Shown: in pieces, positions 1 through 7,957 of the stretch
Numbering within the stretch: the first letter of the stretch is position 1
How the letters are laid out: each line of letters starts with the position of its first letter
Assembly (NCBI RefSeq): GCF_018619185.1
Contig: NZ_JAAXYC010000060.1
Location: 1 to 33,965, forward strand
Origin: Streptomyces sp. McG3
GTDB lineage: Bacteria > Actinomycetota > Actinomycetes > Streptomycetales > Streptomycetaceae
Direction of reading: 5' to 3'
Length of the DNA stretch: 33,965 nucleotides
Translations under genes and position numbers: made by a program
The notes under the pieces: model-generated
Seen by the model: only the letters and a program-made list of their open reading frames with translations
Told to the model about the DNA's origin: nothing
The model's database searches: none

Positions 1-80
1 CCCCTCCCTCGAAACCCGCGGGCCCGTCGTCCCGGCCGGATCCGGCGGCGTCTCGGGGCCCGCGGGTTTCGAGGGAGGGG
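1..80. repeat. Perfect 25-bp inverted repeat at the contig edge
   Basis: Bases 1-25 are the exact reverse complement of bases 56-80, with a 30-base spacer. The repeat lies on the very first base of the window and inside the relA reading frame. A fold-back of this kind at a contig end is more often an assembly or library chimera than biology. The reading frame stays open through it, so it could also be a real GC-rich hairpin. Confidence 0.85.
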
Positions 81-249
81 CGGCCGGCCCGGCGGGCTTC
101 GCGGCGGCCGGGGGGCGCGCGGCGTCGGCGCCGGGCTCGGCGGGCGCGGGCTCCGGCGCGTTCGAGGGCGCGGCCTTTTCCGGCGTGGCGGGGGCCGCCA
201 CGGGCTTGTCGGGCTGCGGGGCGGCGGCTGACTGGGCCTCGTCTGGCAA
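1..249 (-). CDS. relA: (p)ppGpp synthetase/hydrolase RelA, N-terminal fragment
   Basis: This is the first 83 codons of a minus-strand gene that runs off the left edge. The proposed start is TTG at 247-249, preceded by a GAGGAG ribosome binding site seven bases upstream; the peptide begins MPDEAQSAAAPQPDKP. The visible part is a disordered Ala/Pro-rich leader. Actinobacterial bifunctional RelA/Rel enzymes carry such a leader before the HD hydrolase and synthetase domains, which are not in the window. The assignment rests on the leader sequence and on position: in Streptomyces relA follows secD-secF-apt on the same strand. The enzyme makes and degrades (p)ppGpp during amino-acid starvation. The last eight residues (encoded by bases 1-25) fall in the suspicious inverted repeat and may not be genuine. 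Confidence 0.75.
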   Translation of the reverse strand, partial: MPDEAQSAAAPQPDKPVAAPATPEKAAPSNAPEPAPAEPGADAARPPAAAKPAGPAAPPSKPAGPETPPDPAGTTGPRVSREG

Positions 250-342
250 GAGCGCTCCTCGTGCGGATCCGGGGTACCCGGAGAGCCCATGGTATCGATC
301 CCCCGGCGGGACCTCGCCCGGGGACGGTGGGAGCCTGCACAA

Positions 343-383
343 CGAGGGATGGGCACCCGGTGTTCCCGGGTGCCCATCCCTCG
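343..383 (-). terminator. Hairpin terminator between apt and relA
   Basis: An 18-bp perfect stem (343-360 with 366-383) encloses a 5-base loop. It lies 36 bases past the apt stop codon on the minus strand and before relA. There is no strong T tract, as is usual in Streptomyces. It implies that relA has its own promoter in 250-342, where I could not pick out a convincing one. Confidence 0.85.
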
Positions 384-418
384 TGCCCGGTGTCCGTCGC
401 GGGACGGTGACCGGTGGA

Positions 419-970
419 TCAGACCGTGATCAGGGCCTCCAGCGGTGCGCCGGCGAGGCCCGGCTCCAGGCGGGCCCGGCCCGCGAGGAAGCCGAGCTCC
501 ATGAGCACCGCGACGCCCGCGACCTGGGCGCCGGCCCGCCGGATGAGCTCCAGCGAGGCCTCGGCGGTGCCGCCGGTGGCGAGGACGTCGTCGATGATCA
601 TGACCCGGTCCTCCGCGTCGAGGTCCTCCGCGTGGATCTCGATCTCCGCGCTGCCGTACTCCAGCTCGTAGGACTGGCTCAGCGTGGCGCCGGGGAGCTT
701 CCCGGCCTTGCGGACCGGGATGAACCCGATGCCCGCCCGGACCGCGACGGGCGCGGCCAGGATGAAGCCGCGCGCCTCCAGGCCGACGATCTTCGTGGCG
801 CCGTGCTGGGCGCACAGCTCCGCGAGGGCGTCGGTGAGCGCCGTGAAGGCCACCGGGTCCGCGAGCAGCGGGGTGATGTCCTTGAACATCACGCCCGGCT
901 TCGGGTAGTCCGCGACATCGCGGATCCGGCTGAGCAGCAGCTCTCGGGTGGATTCGGTGGTGCTCGTCAT
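419..970 (-). CDS. apt: Adenine phosphoribosyltransferase
   Basis: This cytoplasmic purine-salvage enzyme converts adenine and PRPP to AMP and pyrophosphate. The 183-residue product has the usual family length. It carries the N-terminal adenine-site segment with YPKPGVMFKDITPLL (22-36), the flexible-loop region around 90-105, and the PRPP-binding motif RVMIIDDVLATGGT (122-135) with its acidic pair. The ATG start lies 3 bases after the secF stop, so it is probably translated from the yajC/secDF-side transcript by coupling; a strong Shine-Dalgarno is not evident. Placement between secF and relA is the conserved actinobacterial order. A terminator hairpin follows. Nothing appears truncated. Confidence 0.96.
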   Translation of the reverse strand: MTSTTESTRELLLSRIRDVADYPKPGVMFKDITPLLADPVAFTALTDALAELCAQHGATKIVGLEARGFILAAPVAVRAGIGFIPVRKAGKLPGATLSQSYELEYGSAEIEIHAEDLDAEDRVMIIDDVLATGGTAEASLELIRRAGAQVAGVAVLMELGFLAGRARLEPGLAGAPLEALITV

Positions 971-973
971 CGC

Positions 974-2062
974 TCAGCGCTTCCCGGGGGTGCGGCCGTG
1001 CGACCGGGGGCGGCCGATCGTCGTGCCCGCCGTCTCGGTGTCGTCGCGCAGGTCCTCGGAACCGTCGTCGTCGGGGGACTCGCCCTTGGCGGCCGCGGCG
1101 GCCCGCTTGGCGAGGATCCGCTTCTTCAGCGCCTTCATCTGCGGCTCGCGTTCCTTGAGGTCGGCGACGAGCGGCGTGGCGATGAAGATCGAGGAGTAGG
1201 CACCGGCGGCGAGACCGACGAACAGCGACAGCGAGATGTCGTTCAGCATGCCCGCGCCGAGGACGCCGCCGCCGATGAACAGCAGACCGGCCACGGGCAG
1301 GAGCGCCACCACGGTGGTGTTGATGGAGCGGACCAGCGTGCTGTTGATCGACCGGTTGGCGATCTCGCTGTACGTGAAGCGGGTCTGCTTGGTGATGTCC
1401 TTCTGGCCCTCCTTGAGGCTGTCGAAGACCACCACCGTGTCGTACAGGGAGTAACCGAGAATGGTCAGCAGACCGATCACCGTGCCCGGGGTGACCTCGA
1501 AACCGACCAGGGCGTAGACACCGACCGTGATGGTGATGTCGTGGATCAGCGCGATGAGGGCGGCGACGGCCATCCGCCACTCGAAGGCGATGGCGAGATA
1601 GATCACCACCAGGATCATGAAGACCCCGAGGCCGGTCCACGCCTTGTTGGCGATCTGCTCGCCCCAGCTGGGTCCGACCAGGTCCGCGTTGATGTCGTTG
1701 GCGGGGATGCCGAGCTCGTCGGAGAGCGTCTCCTTGATCTCGTTGGCCTTGGCGGTGTCGACCTCGGTGATCTGGATGCGCAGACCGCCGTTGCCGAGTT
1801 CCTGCACGATCGCCAGGTGGCCGGAGGCCTCGGTCGCCACGTCGGTGGCCTGGGAGGTCGAGATCTGGGCCTTGGTGTCGGTCGTGAAGACCGCGCCGCC
1901 CTTGAACTCGATGCCCATGCGGAGACCGCCGACCGCCACGCCGATGATGGCCGTGATGGTGATCAGTATCGAGATGCCGTACCAGATCTTGCGGTTGCGG
2001 ATGAAGTCGTAGCCGACCTCGCCGCGGTAGAGCCGGGCGCCGAGATTGCCGAGTCGCGACAT
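974..2062 (-). CDS. secF: Protein translocase subunit SecF
   Basis: SecF is an RND-type membrane partner of SecD that uses the proton motive force to help preproteins leave the SecYEG channel. The product is 362 residues from the ATG at 2060-2062 (MSRLGNLGARLYRGE), chosen because AAGGAGG sits just upstream and the start lies one base past the secD stop. Visible parts are TM1 near residues 24-45, the GIEFKGG motif opening the periplasmic domain, and five C-terminal membrane helices including the conserved GYSLYDTVVVFDSLKE segment. The C-terminal tail (about 60 residues) is charged and ends PGKR. A 12-codon upstream extension is possible but would overlap secD without a better ribosome binding site. 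Confidence 0.96.
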   Translation of the reverse strand: MSRLGNLGARLYRGEVGYDFIRNRKIWYGISILITITAIIGVAVGGLRMGIEFKGGAVFTTDTKAQISTSQATDVATEASGHLAIVQELGNGGLRIQITEVDTAKANEIKETLSDELGIPANDINADLVGPSWGEQIANKAWTGLGVFMILVVIYLAIAFEWRMAVAALIALIHDITITVGVYALVGFEVTPGTVIGLLTILGYSLYDTVVVFDSLKEGQKDITKQTRFTYSEIANRSINSTLVRSINTTVVALLPVAGLLFIGGGVLGAGMLNDISLSLFVGLAAGAYSSIFIATPLVADLKEREPQMKALKKRILAKRAAAAAKGESPDDDGSEDLRDDTETAGTTIGRPRSHGRTPGKR

Positions 2063-2063
2063 C

Positions 2064-3842
2064 TCACGCCTCCTTCGGTTCGGTGGGGGCGTTGACACGG
2101 CGCGAGCGGCGCAACGGCGGCTGGGCGCCGAGCCGCTTCGGGTCCAGCCCGGACCACGGACCGCCCTTGGAGAAGAACTTCGTCCGGCCCATGAGCGTCA
2201 TCAGGGGCTTGGTGAAGAGGAACACCACGACGACGTCGAGCAGGGTGGTGAGGCCGAGCGTGAAGGCGAAGCCCTGCACCTTGCCGACGGTGACGATGAA
2301 GAGGACGACCGCGGACAGGAAGGATACGAAGTCGGAGACCAGGATGGTGCGCCGGGCACGTGGCCAGGCGCGCTCGATGGCCGGGCGCAGCGTGCGTCCC
2401 TCGCGGATCTCGTCTCTCACGCGTTCGAAGTACACGATGAACGAGTCCGCTGTGATGCCGATCGCGACGATGGCACCGCAGACCGCCGGGAGGTTCAGCG
2501 CGAAGCCGATGGCCGGGCCCAGTAGGGCCATGATCGTGTACGTCAGGATGCCCGAGACCAAGAGGCTCAGCAGCGCGATGAACGCCAACCCCCGGTAGTA
2601 GGCGACCAGATAGATCACGACCAGCGCCAGACCGATCGCACCGGCGATCAGACCCGCCTTGAGCTGCTCGTCGCCGAGGGCGGCGGTCACCGTGGTGACG
2701 CTCACCTCCTCGAAGGTCAGCGGAAGCGCACCGTACGACAGGATGTTGCCGAGGTCCTCGGCGGACTGCTGGTCGAAGCTGCCGGAGATCTGGGCGTTCT
2801 TGCTGAGCGCCGTGCGCACCGAGGGCGCGGAGACGACCTCGCCGTCGAGGACGATCGCGAACTGGTTCATCGGCGGCTGCTGCTGCGAGAGCCGACCGGT
2901 GATCGTCTGGAACTTCTTGGCGCCGGCGGAGGTGAACTCCATCGACACGATCCACTCGCCGGTCTGCTGCTCGATGGCGCCCTTGGCGTCGTCGACGTCG
3001 CTGCCGGAGACCTCGGCCGGGCCGAGGACGTACTTCTCGTAGCTGCCCGGGACGTTCGAACCGCAGGCGACGATCGAGTCGGTGGGCTTGGCGTTCTTGC
3101 CGGCCTCCGTGCGCTGCTTGGGGTCGGTGCAGTCGAGCTTGGCGAACTCCTCCTGGAGCTTGGCCGTGGCCGGGTCCGCGGAGGGCGTGGCCTCGGGGGA
3201 GTCGGACGGCTTCGGCTTGTCGGAGGCGCCGGGGGTCGGGTCGTCCTTCGTCAGGGCCCCGGTGACCGCACGGCCCTGGGTGGTGGCGCTCGCCGAGGGG
3301 GTGGCCTCCGAACCGGTGGCCTCCTCGCCCCCGTCCTTGGGCTTGTCCTCACCTTCGGCGGACTCGCCGGGCTTCGGGGTGGCGCTGCCCGAGGGAGTCC
3401 CGGAGCCGGAGGGTGTGGGCTGCTCGGGGCCGCTCGCCTGAACCGTCAGAACAGGCCGGAAGTAGAGCTGGGCGGTGGTGCCGACCTGCTCCTGGGCCTG
3501 CTTGGAGTTCGTCCCCTTGGGGATGTTGACGATGATGTTCTTCGAGCCCTGGGTCTGAACCTCGGCCTCGGAGACGCCCAGACCGTTGACACGCCGCTCG
3601 ATGATCCCGACCGCTGTGTTCATGTTGGTCTGGTTGATCGCGTTCGGCTTGCCGGGCTGGTTCTGTGCCTCCAGCGTGATCGACGTCCCGCCGGCCAGGT
3701 CGATGCCCAGCCGCGGCGTCGTGTGCCCGGACAGGAACATCCCGCCGGTGAGCGCGACCATGGCGATGAGGATCAGAGCCAGGGCACGCCCCGGCCTGCC
3801 CTGACCGCCGGACGGCCCTCGGCCCTTCTTGGGTGCTGCCAC
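2064..3842 (-). CDS. secD: Protein translocase subunit SecD
   Basis: SecD works with SecF and YajC in late protein export. This copy has 592 residues from a GTG start. TM1 covers about 20-37, followed by the conserved GIDLAGG motif (46-52) and the large extracytoplasmic domain. Five further membrane helices lie at roughly 396-414, 418-440, 452-473, 503-520 and 528-546, with the RND-like segment GITADSFIVYFERVRDE between the third and fourth. Residues about 137-228 are a low-complexity Ser/Thr/Pro/Glu/Lys insertion in the extracytoplasmic domain; such inserts are common in actinobacterial SecD but vary between species. Two cysteines (238 and 260) flank the end of the insert. The gene sits one base from secF. 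Confidence 0.96.
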   Translation of the reverse strand: MAAPKKGRGPSGGQGRPGRALALILIAMVALTGGMFLSGHTTPRLGIDLAGGTSITLEAQNQPGKPNAINQTNMNTAVGIIERRVNGLGVSEAEVQTQGSKNIIVNIPKGTNSKQAQEQVGTTAQLYFRPVLTVQASGPEQPTPSGSGTPSGSATPKPGESAEGEDKPKDGGEEATGSEATPSASATTQGRAVTGALTKDDPTPGASDKPKPSDSPEATPSADPATAKLQEEFAKLDCTDPKQRTEAGKNAKPTDSIVACGSNVPGSYEKYVLGPAEVSGSDVDDAKGAIEQQTGEWIVSMEFTSAGAKKFQTITGRLSQQQPPMNQFAIVLDGEVVSAPSVRTALSKNAQISGSFDQQSAEDLGNILSYGALPLTFEEVSVTTVTAALGDEQLKAGLIAGAIGLALVVIYLVAYYRGLAFIALLSLLVSGILTYTIMALLGPAIGFALNLPAVCGAIVAIGITADSFIVYFERVRDEIREGRTLRPAIERAWPRARRTILVSDFVSFLSAVVLFIVTVGKVQGFAFTLGLTTLLDVVVVFLFTKPLMTLMGRTKFFSKGGPWSGLDPKRLGAQPPLRRSRRVNAPTEPKEA

Positions 3843-3940
3843 CTTCTCGTTTCTCCCTGTCCAACCGCCCCGCGCCGGGTACGCGCCCGAGCGGCCACGA
3901 AGTGTAGTGGGGACCCTGCCCCCGCAGACGACCGCACGGT

Positions 3941-3982
3941 CCCGGGGACGCCGCGCGCCGGTGGGCGCGCGACGTCCCCGGG
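3941..3982 (-). terminator. Hairpin after yajC
   Basis: A 19-bp stem with one mismatch (3941-3959 with 3964-3982) begins 11 bases beyond the yajC stop codon on the minus strand. It probably ends or attenuates the ruv/yajC-side transcript, so secD would have its own promoter within 3843-3940. Confidence 0.75.
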
Positions 3983-3992
3983 ATCGTGAGAA

Positions 3993-4496
3993 CTACTTGG
4001 AGTCGGCGTCGCCGTCGGTCTTGCTCTCGTCCTTGGCGTCCTTGACGTCCTTGACTCCCTTGGCGTCCTTGACCTCGGCGTCCTCGGAATCGGCGTCGTC
4101 GGCCGTGTCGTCCTTGGCCAGGTCGATCTTGGCGACCTCGGCGGAATCGGACTCACCGGTCAGCGAGGAGGCGTCGTCGGGAACGACGGTGCCGTCCGCG
4201 TCCAGCTCCTGGTCGTCACCGTGCACGATGCGGTTGTACTCCGCGTCGTCCAGGACGGCGCCGATGGAGTTCTTCGCGTAGATGACGTGCACGCCGGGAG
4301 CGACCTCGAGGAGAACCGTGTCGTCGTGGACTTCCTTGACGGTGGCGTACATGCCCCCGATCGTCCGGACGCCGGTGCCGGGCTGCATGTCGTTGCGCAT
4401 CTGCGCGGCCGCCGCCTGCTTCTTCTTGGCGGAGCGGGTCATCAGGAACATGGCCCCGATGAGCACGATGAAGGGGAGGAGAGTCAAGATATCCAC
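3993..4496 (-). CDS. yajC: Preprotein translocase subunit YajC
   Basis: YajC is a small single-span membrane protein of the SecDF-YajC accessory complex. The start chosen is GTG at 4494-4496, giving 167 residues beginning MDILTLLPFIVLIGAMFLM, because the membrane segment (residues 3-19) then sits at the N-terminus as in the family, and an AAGGAA lies 10 bases upstream. After the helix come RSAKKK and the conserved YajC core (about 25-85, including PGTGVRTIGGMYATV). The C-terminal half is an acidic, Lys/Asp-rich low-complexity tail with repeated VKDAK-type units, absent from the short enterobacterial form. A longer reading from 4646 would run through the predicted promoter and is rejected. Confidence 0.93.
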   Translation of the reverse strand: MDILTLLPFIVLIGAMFLMTRSAKKKQAAAAQMRNDMQPGTGVRTIGGMYATVKEVHDDTVLLEVAPGVHVIYAKNSIGAVLDDAEYNRIVHGDDQELDADGTVVPDDASSLTGESDSAEVAKIDLAKDDTADDADSEDAEVKDAKGVKDVKDAKDESKTDGDADSK

Positions 4497-4585
4497 GGGA
4501 CGGGAATTCCTTCGCACGACCGCGCTGGAATGCGGCCTGTATATACGGGGGTGGGTACACCGACCGGTAAGGGCGGCATCGGCGG

Positions 4586-4615
4586 AGTCTAAGCGAGTCC
4601 GCATCGATGGAACAA
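4586..4615 (-). promoter_or_regulatory. Promoter for yajC
   Basis: On the minus strand, a TTGTTC -35-like box (4615-4610) is separated by 18 bases from TAGACT (4591-4586), an exact match to the Streptomyces housekeeping -10 consensus. The yajC start lies 90 bases downstream. Confidence 0.6.
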
Positions 4616-4662
4616 CGCCCAGCATGGCACCGGGGTTCCTGTGCACGCGAACCTGTGACGCA

Positions 4663-5748
4663 TCACGCCCCGAACAGGCCCTGTTGTCCCTTTGCTCCGT
4701 GCTGCGGCGGGACCAGTCCCAGATGTGCCCAGGCCGCCGGGGTGGCGACGCGGCCGCGCGGGGTCCTGGCCAGCAGTCCTTCCCGTACGAGGAAGGGCTC
4801 GGCGACCTCCTCGACGGTCTCCCGCTCCTCCCCCACCGCGACCGCCAGCGTGGACAGCCCCACCGGGCCGCCGCCGAAGAGCTTCAGCAGGGCGCCGAGG
4901 ACGGCGCGGTCCAGCCGATCGAGTCCACGGGCGTCAACCTCGTACACCTTGAGGGCGGCCATCGCGATCTCCCGGTCGATCGTGCCCTCCGCCTTGACCT
5001 GGGCGTAGTCGCGGACGCGGCGCAGCAGGCGGTTGGCGATACGGGGGGTGCCGCGGGAGCGTCCGGCGATCTCGGCGGCGCCCTCCACGTCGATGCCGAC
5101 GTCGAGGAGGCGGGCGGAGCGGTGGATGACGCGCTCCAGCTCGGCGGGGGCGTAGAACTCCATGTGCCCGGTGAAGCCGAAGCGGTCGCGCAGCGGGGGC
5201 GGGAGCAGCCCGGCCCGGGTGGTGGCCCCGACCAGGGTGAAGGGGGGCAGTTCGAGCGGGATGGCGGTGGCGCCGGGGCCCTTGCCGACGATGACGTCGA
5301 CCCGGAAGTCCTCCATCGCCATGTAGAGCATCTCCTCGGCGGGCCGGGACATGCGGTGGATCTCGTCGAGGAAGAGGACCTCGCCCTCCTGGAGGGAGGA
5401 GAGGATCGCCGCGAGGTCGCCGGCGTGCTGGATGGCGGGACCCGAGGTGATCCTGATCGGGGCGTTCATCTCCGCCGCGATGATCATCGAAAGAGTGGTC
5501 TTGCCGAGGCCCGGGGCGCCGGAGAGCAGCACGTGGTCGGCGGTGGCGCCGCGGGCGCGGGCGGCCTTGAGGACCAGGTCGAGCTGTTCGCGGACCTTCT
5601 CCTGGCCGACGAACTCCTCCAGGTCCTTGGGGCGCAGCGCCGCCTCGACCGCGGTGTCCTCGCCGTCGGCGTCCGCGTCGACCAGCCGGTCGTCGAAGAC
5701 CGGGCCGGTCGGCTCGTCGGTCTCGGGTCCGGTCTCGTCCCAGTTCAT
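4663..5748 (-). CDS. ruvB: Holliday junction helicase motor RuvB
   Basis: RuvB is the hexameric AAA+ ATPase that drives branch migration together with RuvA. The 361-residue product starts at ATG 5746-5748. The Walker A motif GAPGLGKT is at 77-84, Walker B LFLDEI at 125-130, sensor 1 lies in GATTRAG, and the arginine-finger segment PLRDRFG follows. A winged-helix DNA-binding domain ends the protein. The N-terminal 35 residues are an acidic extension compared with E. coli. It is the last gene of ruvC-ruvA-ruvB, 29 bases after ruvA. An upstream extension of the frame is just open reading through ruvA. Confidence 0.97.
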   Translation of the reverse strand: MNWDETGPETDEPTGPVFDDRLVDADADGEDTAVEAALRPKDLEEFVGQEKVREQLDLVLKAARARGATADHVLLSGAPGLGKTTLSMIIAAEMNAPIRITSGPAIQHAGDLAAILSSLQEGEVLFLDEIHRMSRPAEEMLYMAMEDFRVDVIVGKGPGATAIPLELPPFTLVGATTRAGLLPPPLRDRFGFTGHMEFYAPAELERVIHRSARLLDVGIDVEGAAEIAGRSRGTPRIANRLLRRVRDYAQVKAEGTIDREIAMAALKVYEVDARGLDRLDRAVLGALLKLFGGGPVGLSTLAVAVGEERETVEEVAEPFLVREGLLARTPRGRVATPAAWAHLGLVPPQHGAKGQQGLFGA

Positions 5749-5777
5749 CAAGGGCCTCTTCGGTGGTTCGGTGCCGG

Positions 5778-6404
5778 TCAGCGGGCGCGGTTGAGAGTCT
5801 GCAGGGCGGCTCGCAGCAGCTGCGGCACGGGGGGTGCCGTGCCCTCGGCGACGGCGGCCTCCGCCTGCGGGGCGACGGCGTTGACGGCCTCGTCGGCCTC
5901 GCGGCTCGCGTAACCGAGGCCGATGAGCGCGGCCTGGAGCTGGTCGCGCCAGCCGGAGGTGACGGGGGTACCGATGCCCTGCTGGCCGATGTGCGCGCCG
6001 ACCGGTTCGCCGAGCCGGTCCTTGAGCTCCAGGAGCAGCTTCTGCGCACCCTTCTTCCCGATGCCGGAGACGGCGGTCAGCGCCTTCTCGTCGCCGGTGG
6101 ATACCGCCAGGCGCAGGGCGTCGGGGCTGTGGGTGGCGAGCATCGCCTGGGCGAGGCGGGGGCCGACGCCGCTGGCGGTCTGGAGCAGCTCGAACACCTG
6201 CCGCTCGTCGTCGTCCCGGAAGCCGTAGAGGGTGAGGGAGTCCTCGCGGACGACCAGCGAGGTGGCGAGCCGGGCCGCCTTGCCGACGCGCAGGTCGGCG
6301 AGGGTGTGCGGGGTGCACTGGACCGCCATGCCGATGCCGCCGACCTCGATGACGGCGGTGGTCGGGGCGAGGGCGGCCACCGGGCCGGAGACGAACGCGA
6401 TCAT
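5778..6404 (-). CDS. ruvA: Holliday junction DNA-binding protein RuvA
   Basis: RuvA tetramers bind four-way junctions and load RuvB. The 208-residue product starts at ATG 6402-6404, which overlaps the ruvC stop in an ATGA junction, so the two are translationally coupled. It begins MIAFVSGPVAALAPTTAVIEVGG (the OB-fold domain) and contains the paired helix-hairpin-helix segments around TASGVGPRLAQAMLAT and SGIGKKGAQKLLLELKD. A C-terminal domain that contacts RuvB follows a linker rich in Ala and Gly. The length is normal for actinobacteria. Confidence 0.97.
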   Translation of the reverse strand: MIAFVSGPVAALAPTTAVIEVGGIGMAVQCTPHTLADLRVGKAARLATSLVVREDSLTLYGFRDDDERQVFELLQTASGVGPRLAQAMLATHSPDALRLAVSTGDEKALTAVSGIGKKGAQKLLLELKDRLGEPVGAHIGQQGIGTPVTSGWRDQLQAALIGLGYASREADEAVNAVAPQAEAAVAEGTAPPVPQLLRAALQTLNRAR

Positions 6405-6979
6405 GTGGTGCGGCCTTTCAGCGTGCGGGACGTGCCGGGAGCCCCGGGTGTGCGGGACGCGCCGGACGTGCGGTGGGCGGCGACGGCCTGCTGGAGCCGG
6501 TTCTGCGCGGGGGCGCGCCAGATGTGGCAGATGGCCAGGGCCAGGGCGTCGGCGGCGTCGGCGGGCTTGGGCGGTGCGTCCAGCCTCAGCAGCCGGGTCA
6601 CCATCGCGCCGACCTGGTCCTTGTCCGCGCGGCCGGATCCGGTGACCGCCGCCTTGACCTCGCTGGGGGTGTGCAGGGCGACGGGGATGCCCCGGCGGGC
6701 GGCGCAGAGCATGGCGACCGCGCTGGCCTGGGCGGTGCCCATCACGGTGCGGACGTTGTGCTGGGCGAAGACGCGCTCGACCGCGACGAAGCCCGGGGAG
6801 TGTTCGTCGAGCCACTGCTCGATGCCGCGCTCGACGGCGACGAGCCGGTCGCCGAGCTCGGCGTCGGAGGAGGTGCGCACGACACCGACGCCGATCATGG
6901 TCAGGGGTCTTCCCGCGACTCCTTCGACCACGCCGACACCGCACCGGGTCAGCCCCGGGTCAATGCCCAGAACGCGCAT
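6401..6979 (-). CDS. ruvC: Crossover junction endodeoxyribonuclease RuvC
   Basis: RuvC resolves Holliday junctions by symmetric cleavage. The 192-residue product shows the RNase H-like fold signature MRVLGIDPG and all four acidic catalytic positions: Asp7, Glu68 (in VAVERVFAQHN), Asp141 and Asp144 (in DAADALALAICH). After about residue 165 there is an unusual tail made of imperfect RTSGAS/RTPGAPG/TSRT units, encoded by a direct repeat at 6423-6470. The start is ATG at 6977-6979 with a G-rich ribosome binding site. It is the first gene of ruvCAB, isolated from yebC by a terminator, so a promoter is expected in 6980-7084. Confidence 0.97.
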   Translation of the reverse strand: MRVLGIDPGLTRCGVGVVEGVAGRPLTMIGVGVVRTSSDAELGDRLVAVERGIEQWLDEHSPGFVAVERVFAQHNVRTVMGTAQASAVAMLCAARRGIPVALHTPSEVKAAVTGSGRADKDQVGAMVTRLLRLDAPPKPADAADALALAICHIWRAPAQNRLQQAVAAHRTSGASRTPGAPGTSRTLKGRTT

Positions 6980-7084
6980 GGAGCCCCCCTGTCCTCAGCC
7001 CGTCGCCGGCGCACGCCGCGCCCGCTCGATCATCTGTTCCCGCAGGCTATCGGCTCGGACTGACAATCCGTCGCAACCACAGGC

Positions 7085-7120
7085 CGACGGGCCGACGGGG
7101 AGTGCCCCGTCGGCCCGTCG
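7085..7120 (-). terminator. Hairpin terminator after yebC
   Basis: A perfect 16-bp stem (7085-7100 with 7105-7120) with a 4-base AGTG loop lies 23 bases beyond the yebC stop on the minus strand, ahead of ruvC. Confidence 0.85.
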
Positions 7121-7143
7121 TGTGAGACCTGTCGGCCGTGCCG

Positions 7144-7896
7144 TCAGGCGTCGACCTTCTCCATGACCTCGTCGGACACGTCGAAGTTGGCGAAGACGTT
7201 CTGCACGTCGTCGCTGTCCTCCAGCGCGTCGATGAGCTTGAAGATCTTGCGGGCGCCCTCTTCCTCCAGCTCGACCTGCATGGTCGGCAGGAAGTTGGCC
7301 TCGGCGGAGTCGTAGTCGATGCCCGCCTCCTGGAGCGCGGTGCGCACCGCGACCATGTCGGTGGCCTCGCTGACCACCTCGAAGGTCTCGCCGAGGTCGT
7401 TGACCTCCTCGGCGCCCGCGTCGAGGACCGCGCCGAGGACGTCGTCCTCGGTCAGCTCGCCCTTGGGCACGATCACGACGCCCTTGCGGTTGAACAGGTA
7501 CGAGACGGAGCCCGGGTCGGCCATGGAGCCGCCGTTCCGGGTCATCGCGACACGTACGTCGGACGCGGCACGGTTGCGGTTGTCGGTGAGGCACTCGATG
7601 AGCACCGCGACACCGTTGGGGCCGTAGCCTTCGTACATGATCGTCTCGTAGTCGGCGCCGCCCGCTTCGAGACCGCCACCGCGCTTGACCGCGGAGTCGA
7701 TGTTCTTGTTCGGGACGGAGCTCTTCTTCGCCTTCTGGATGGCGTCGACGAGCGTGGGGTTGCCGTCGGGGTCCACGCCGCCGGAGCGCGCCGCGACCTC
7801 GATGTTTTTGATCAGCTTCGCGAAGAGCTTGCCGCGCTTGGCGTCAATCACGGCCTTCTTGTGCTTCGTCGTAGCCCATTTAGAGTGGCCGGACAT
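7144..7896 (-). CDS. yebC: YebC/PmpR family protein (transcription- or translation-associated factor)
   Basis: The 250-residue product starts at ATG 7894-7896 (MSGHSKWATTKHKKAVIDAKRGKLFAKLIK), preceded by GAAGGAGA at good spacing; an eight-codon upstream extension is less likely. The N-terminal signature and overall length are typical of the family, whose members form a three-domain fold. They were first described as DNA-binding regulators and more recently linked to relief of ribosome stalling. The sequence alone does not settle which role applies here. The gene sits 61 bases after pdxT, probably on the same transcript, and ends at a strong terminator. Its position next to ruvC is conserved very widely in bacteria. 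Confidence 0.95.
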   Translation of the reverse strand: MSGHSKWATTKHKKAVIDAKRGKLFAKLIKNIEVAARSGGVDPDGNPTLVDAIQKAKKSSVPNKNIDSAVKRGGGLEAGGADYETIMYEGYGPNGVAVLIECLTDNRNRAASDVRVAMTRNGGSMADPGSVSYLFNRKGVVIVPKGELTEDDVLGAVLDAGAEEVNDLGETFEVVSEATDMVAVRTALQEAGIDYDSAEANFLPTMQVELEEEGARKIFKLIDALEDSDDVQNVFANFDVSDEVMEKVDA

Positions 7897-7957
7897 CTGC
7901 CTTCTCCTTCGCGTCACCAAAATCGAGTCGAACCCGAGAGATCCTACCGGGGTCCGC

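Noticed and set aside
185..2095. Very long plus-strand open frames opposite apt/secF and elsewhere, such as 4282-5913 and 7685-10042
   Set aside because: They are antisense to clear genes, have Arg/Asp/Gly-rich compositions without domains, and arise because stop codons are rare in GC-rich DNA.
4497..4646. A longer YajC starting at 4646
   Set aside because: It would place about 50 basic residues before the membrane anchor and read through the TAGACT promoter.
6980..7084. An SOS (LexA) box upstream of ruvCAB
   Set aside because: I looked for a TCGAAC-N4-GTTCGA-like palindrome and saw only partial resemblance, which is not enough to call.
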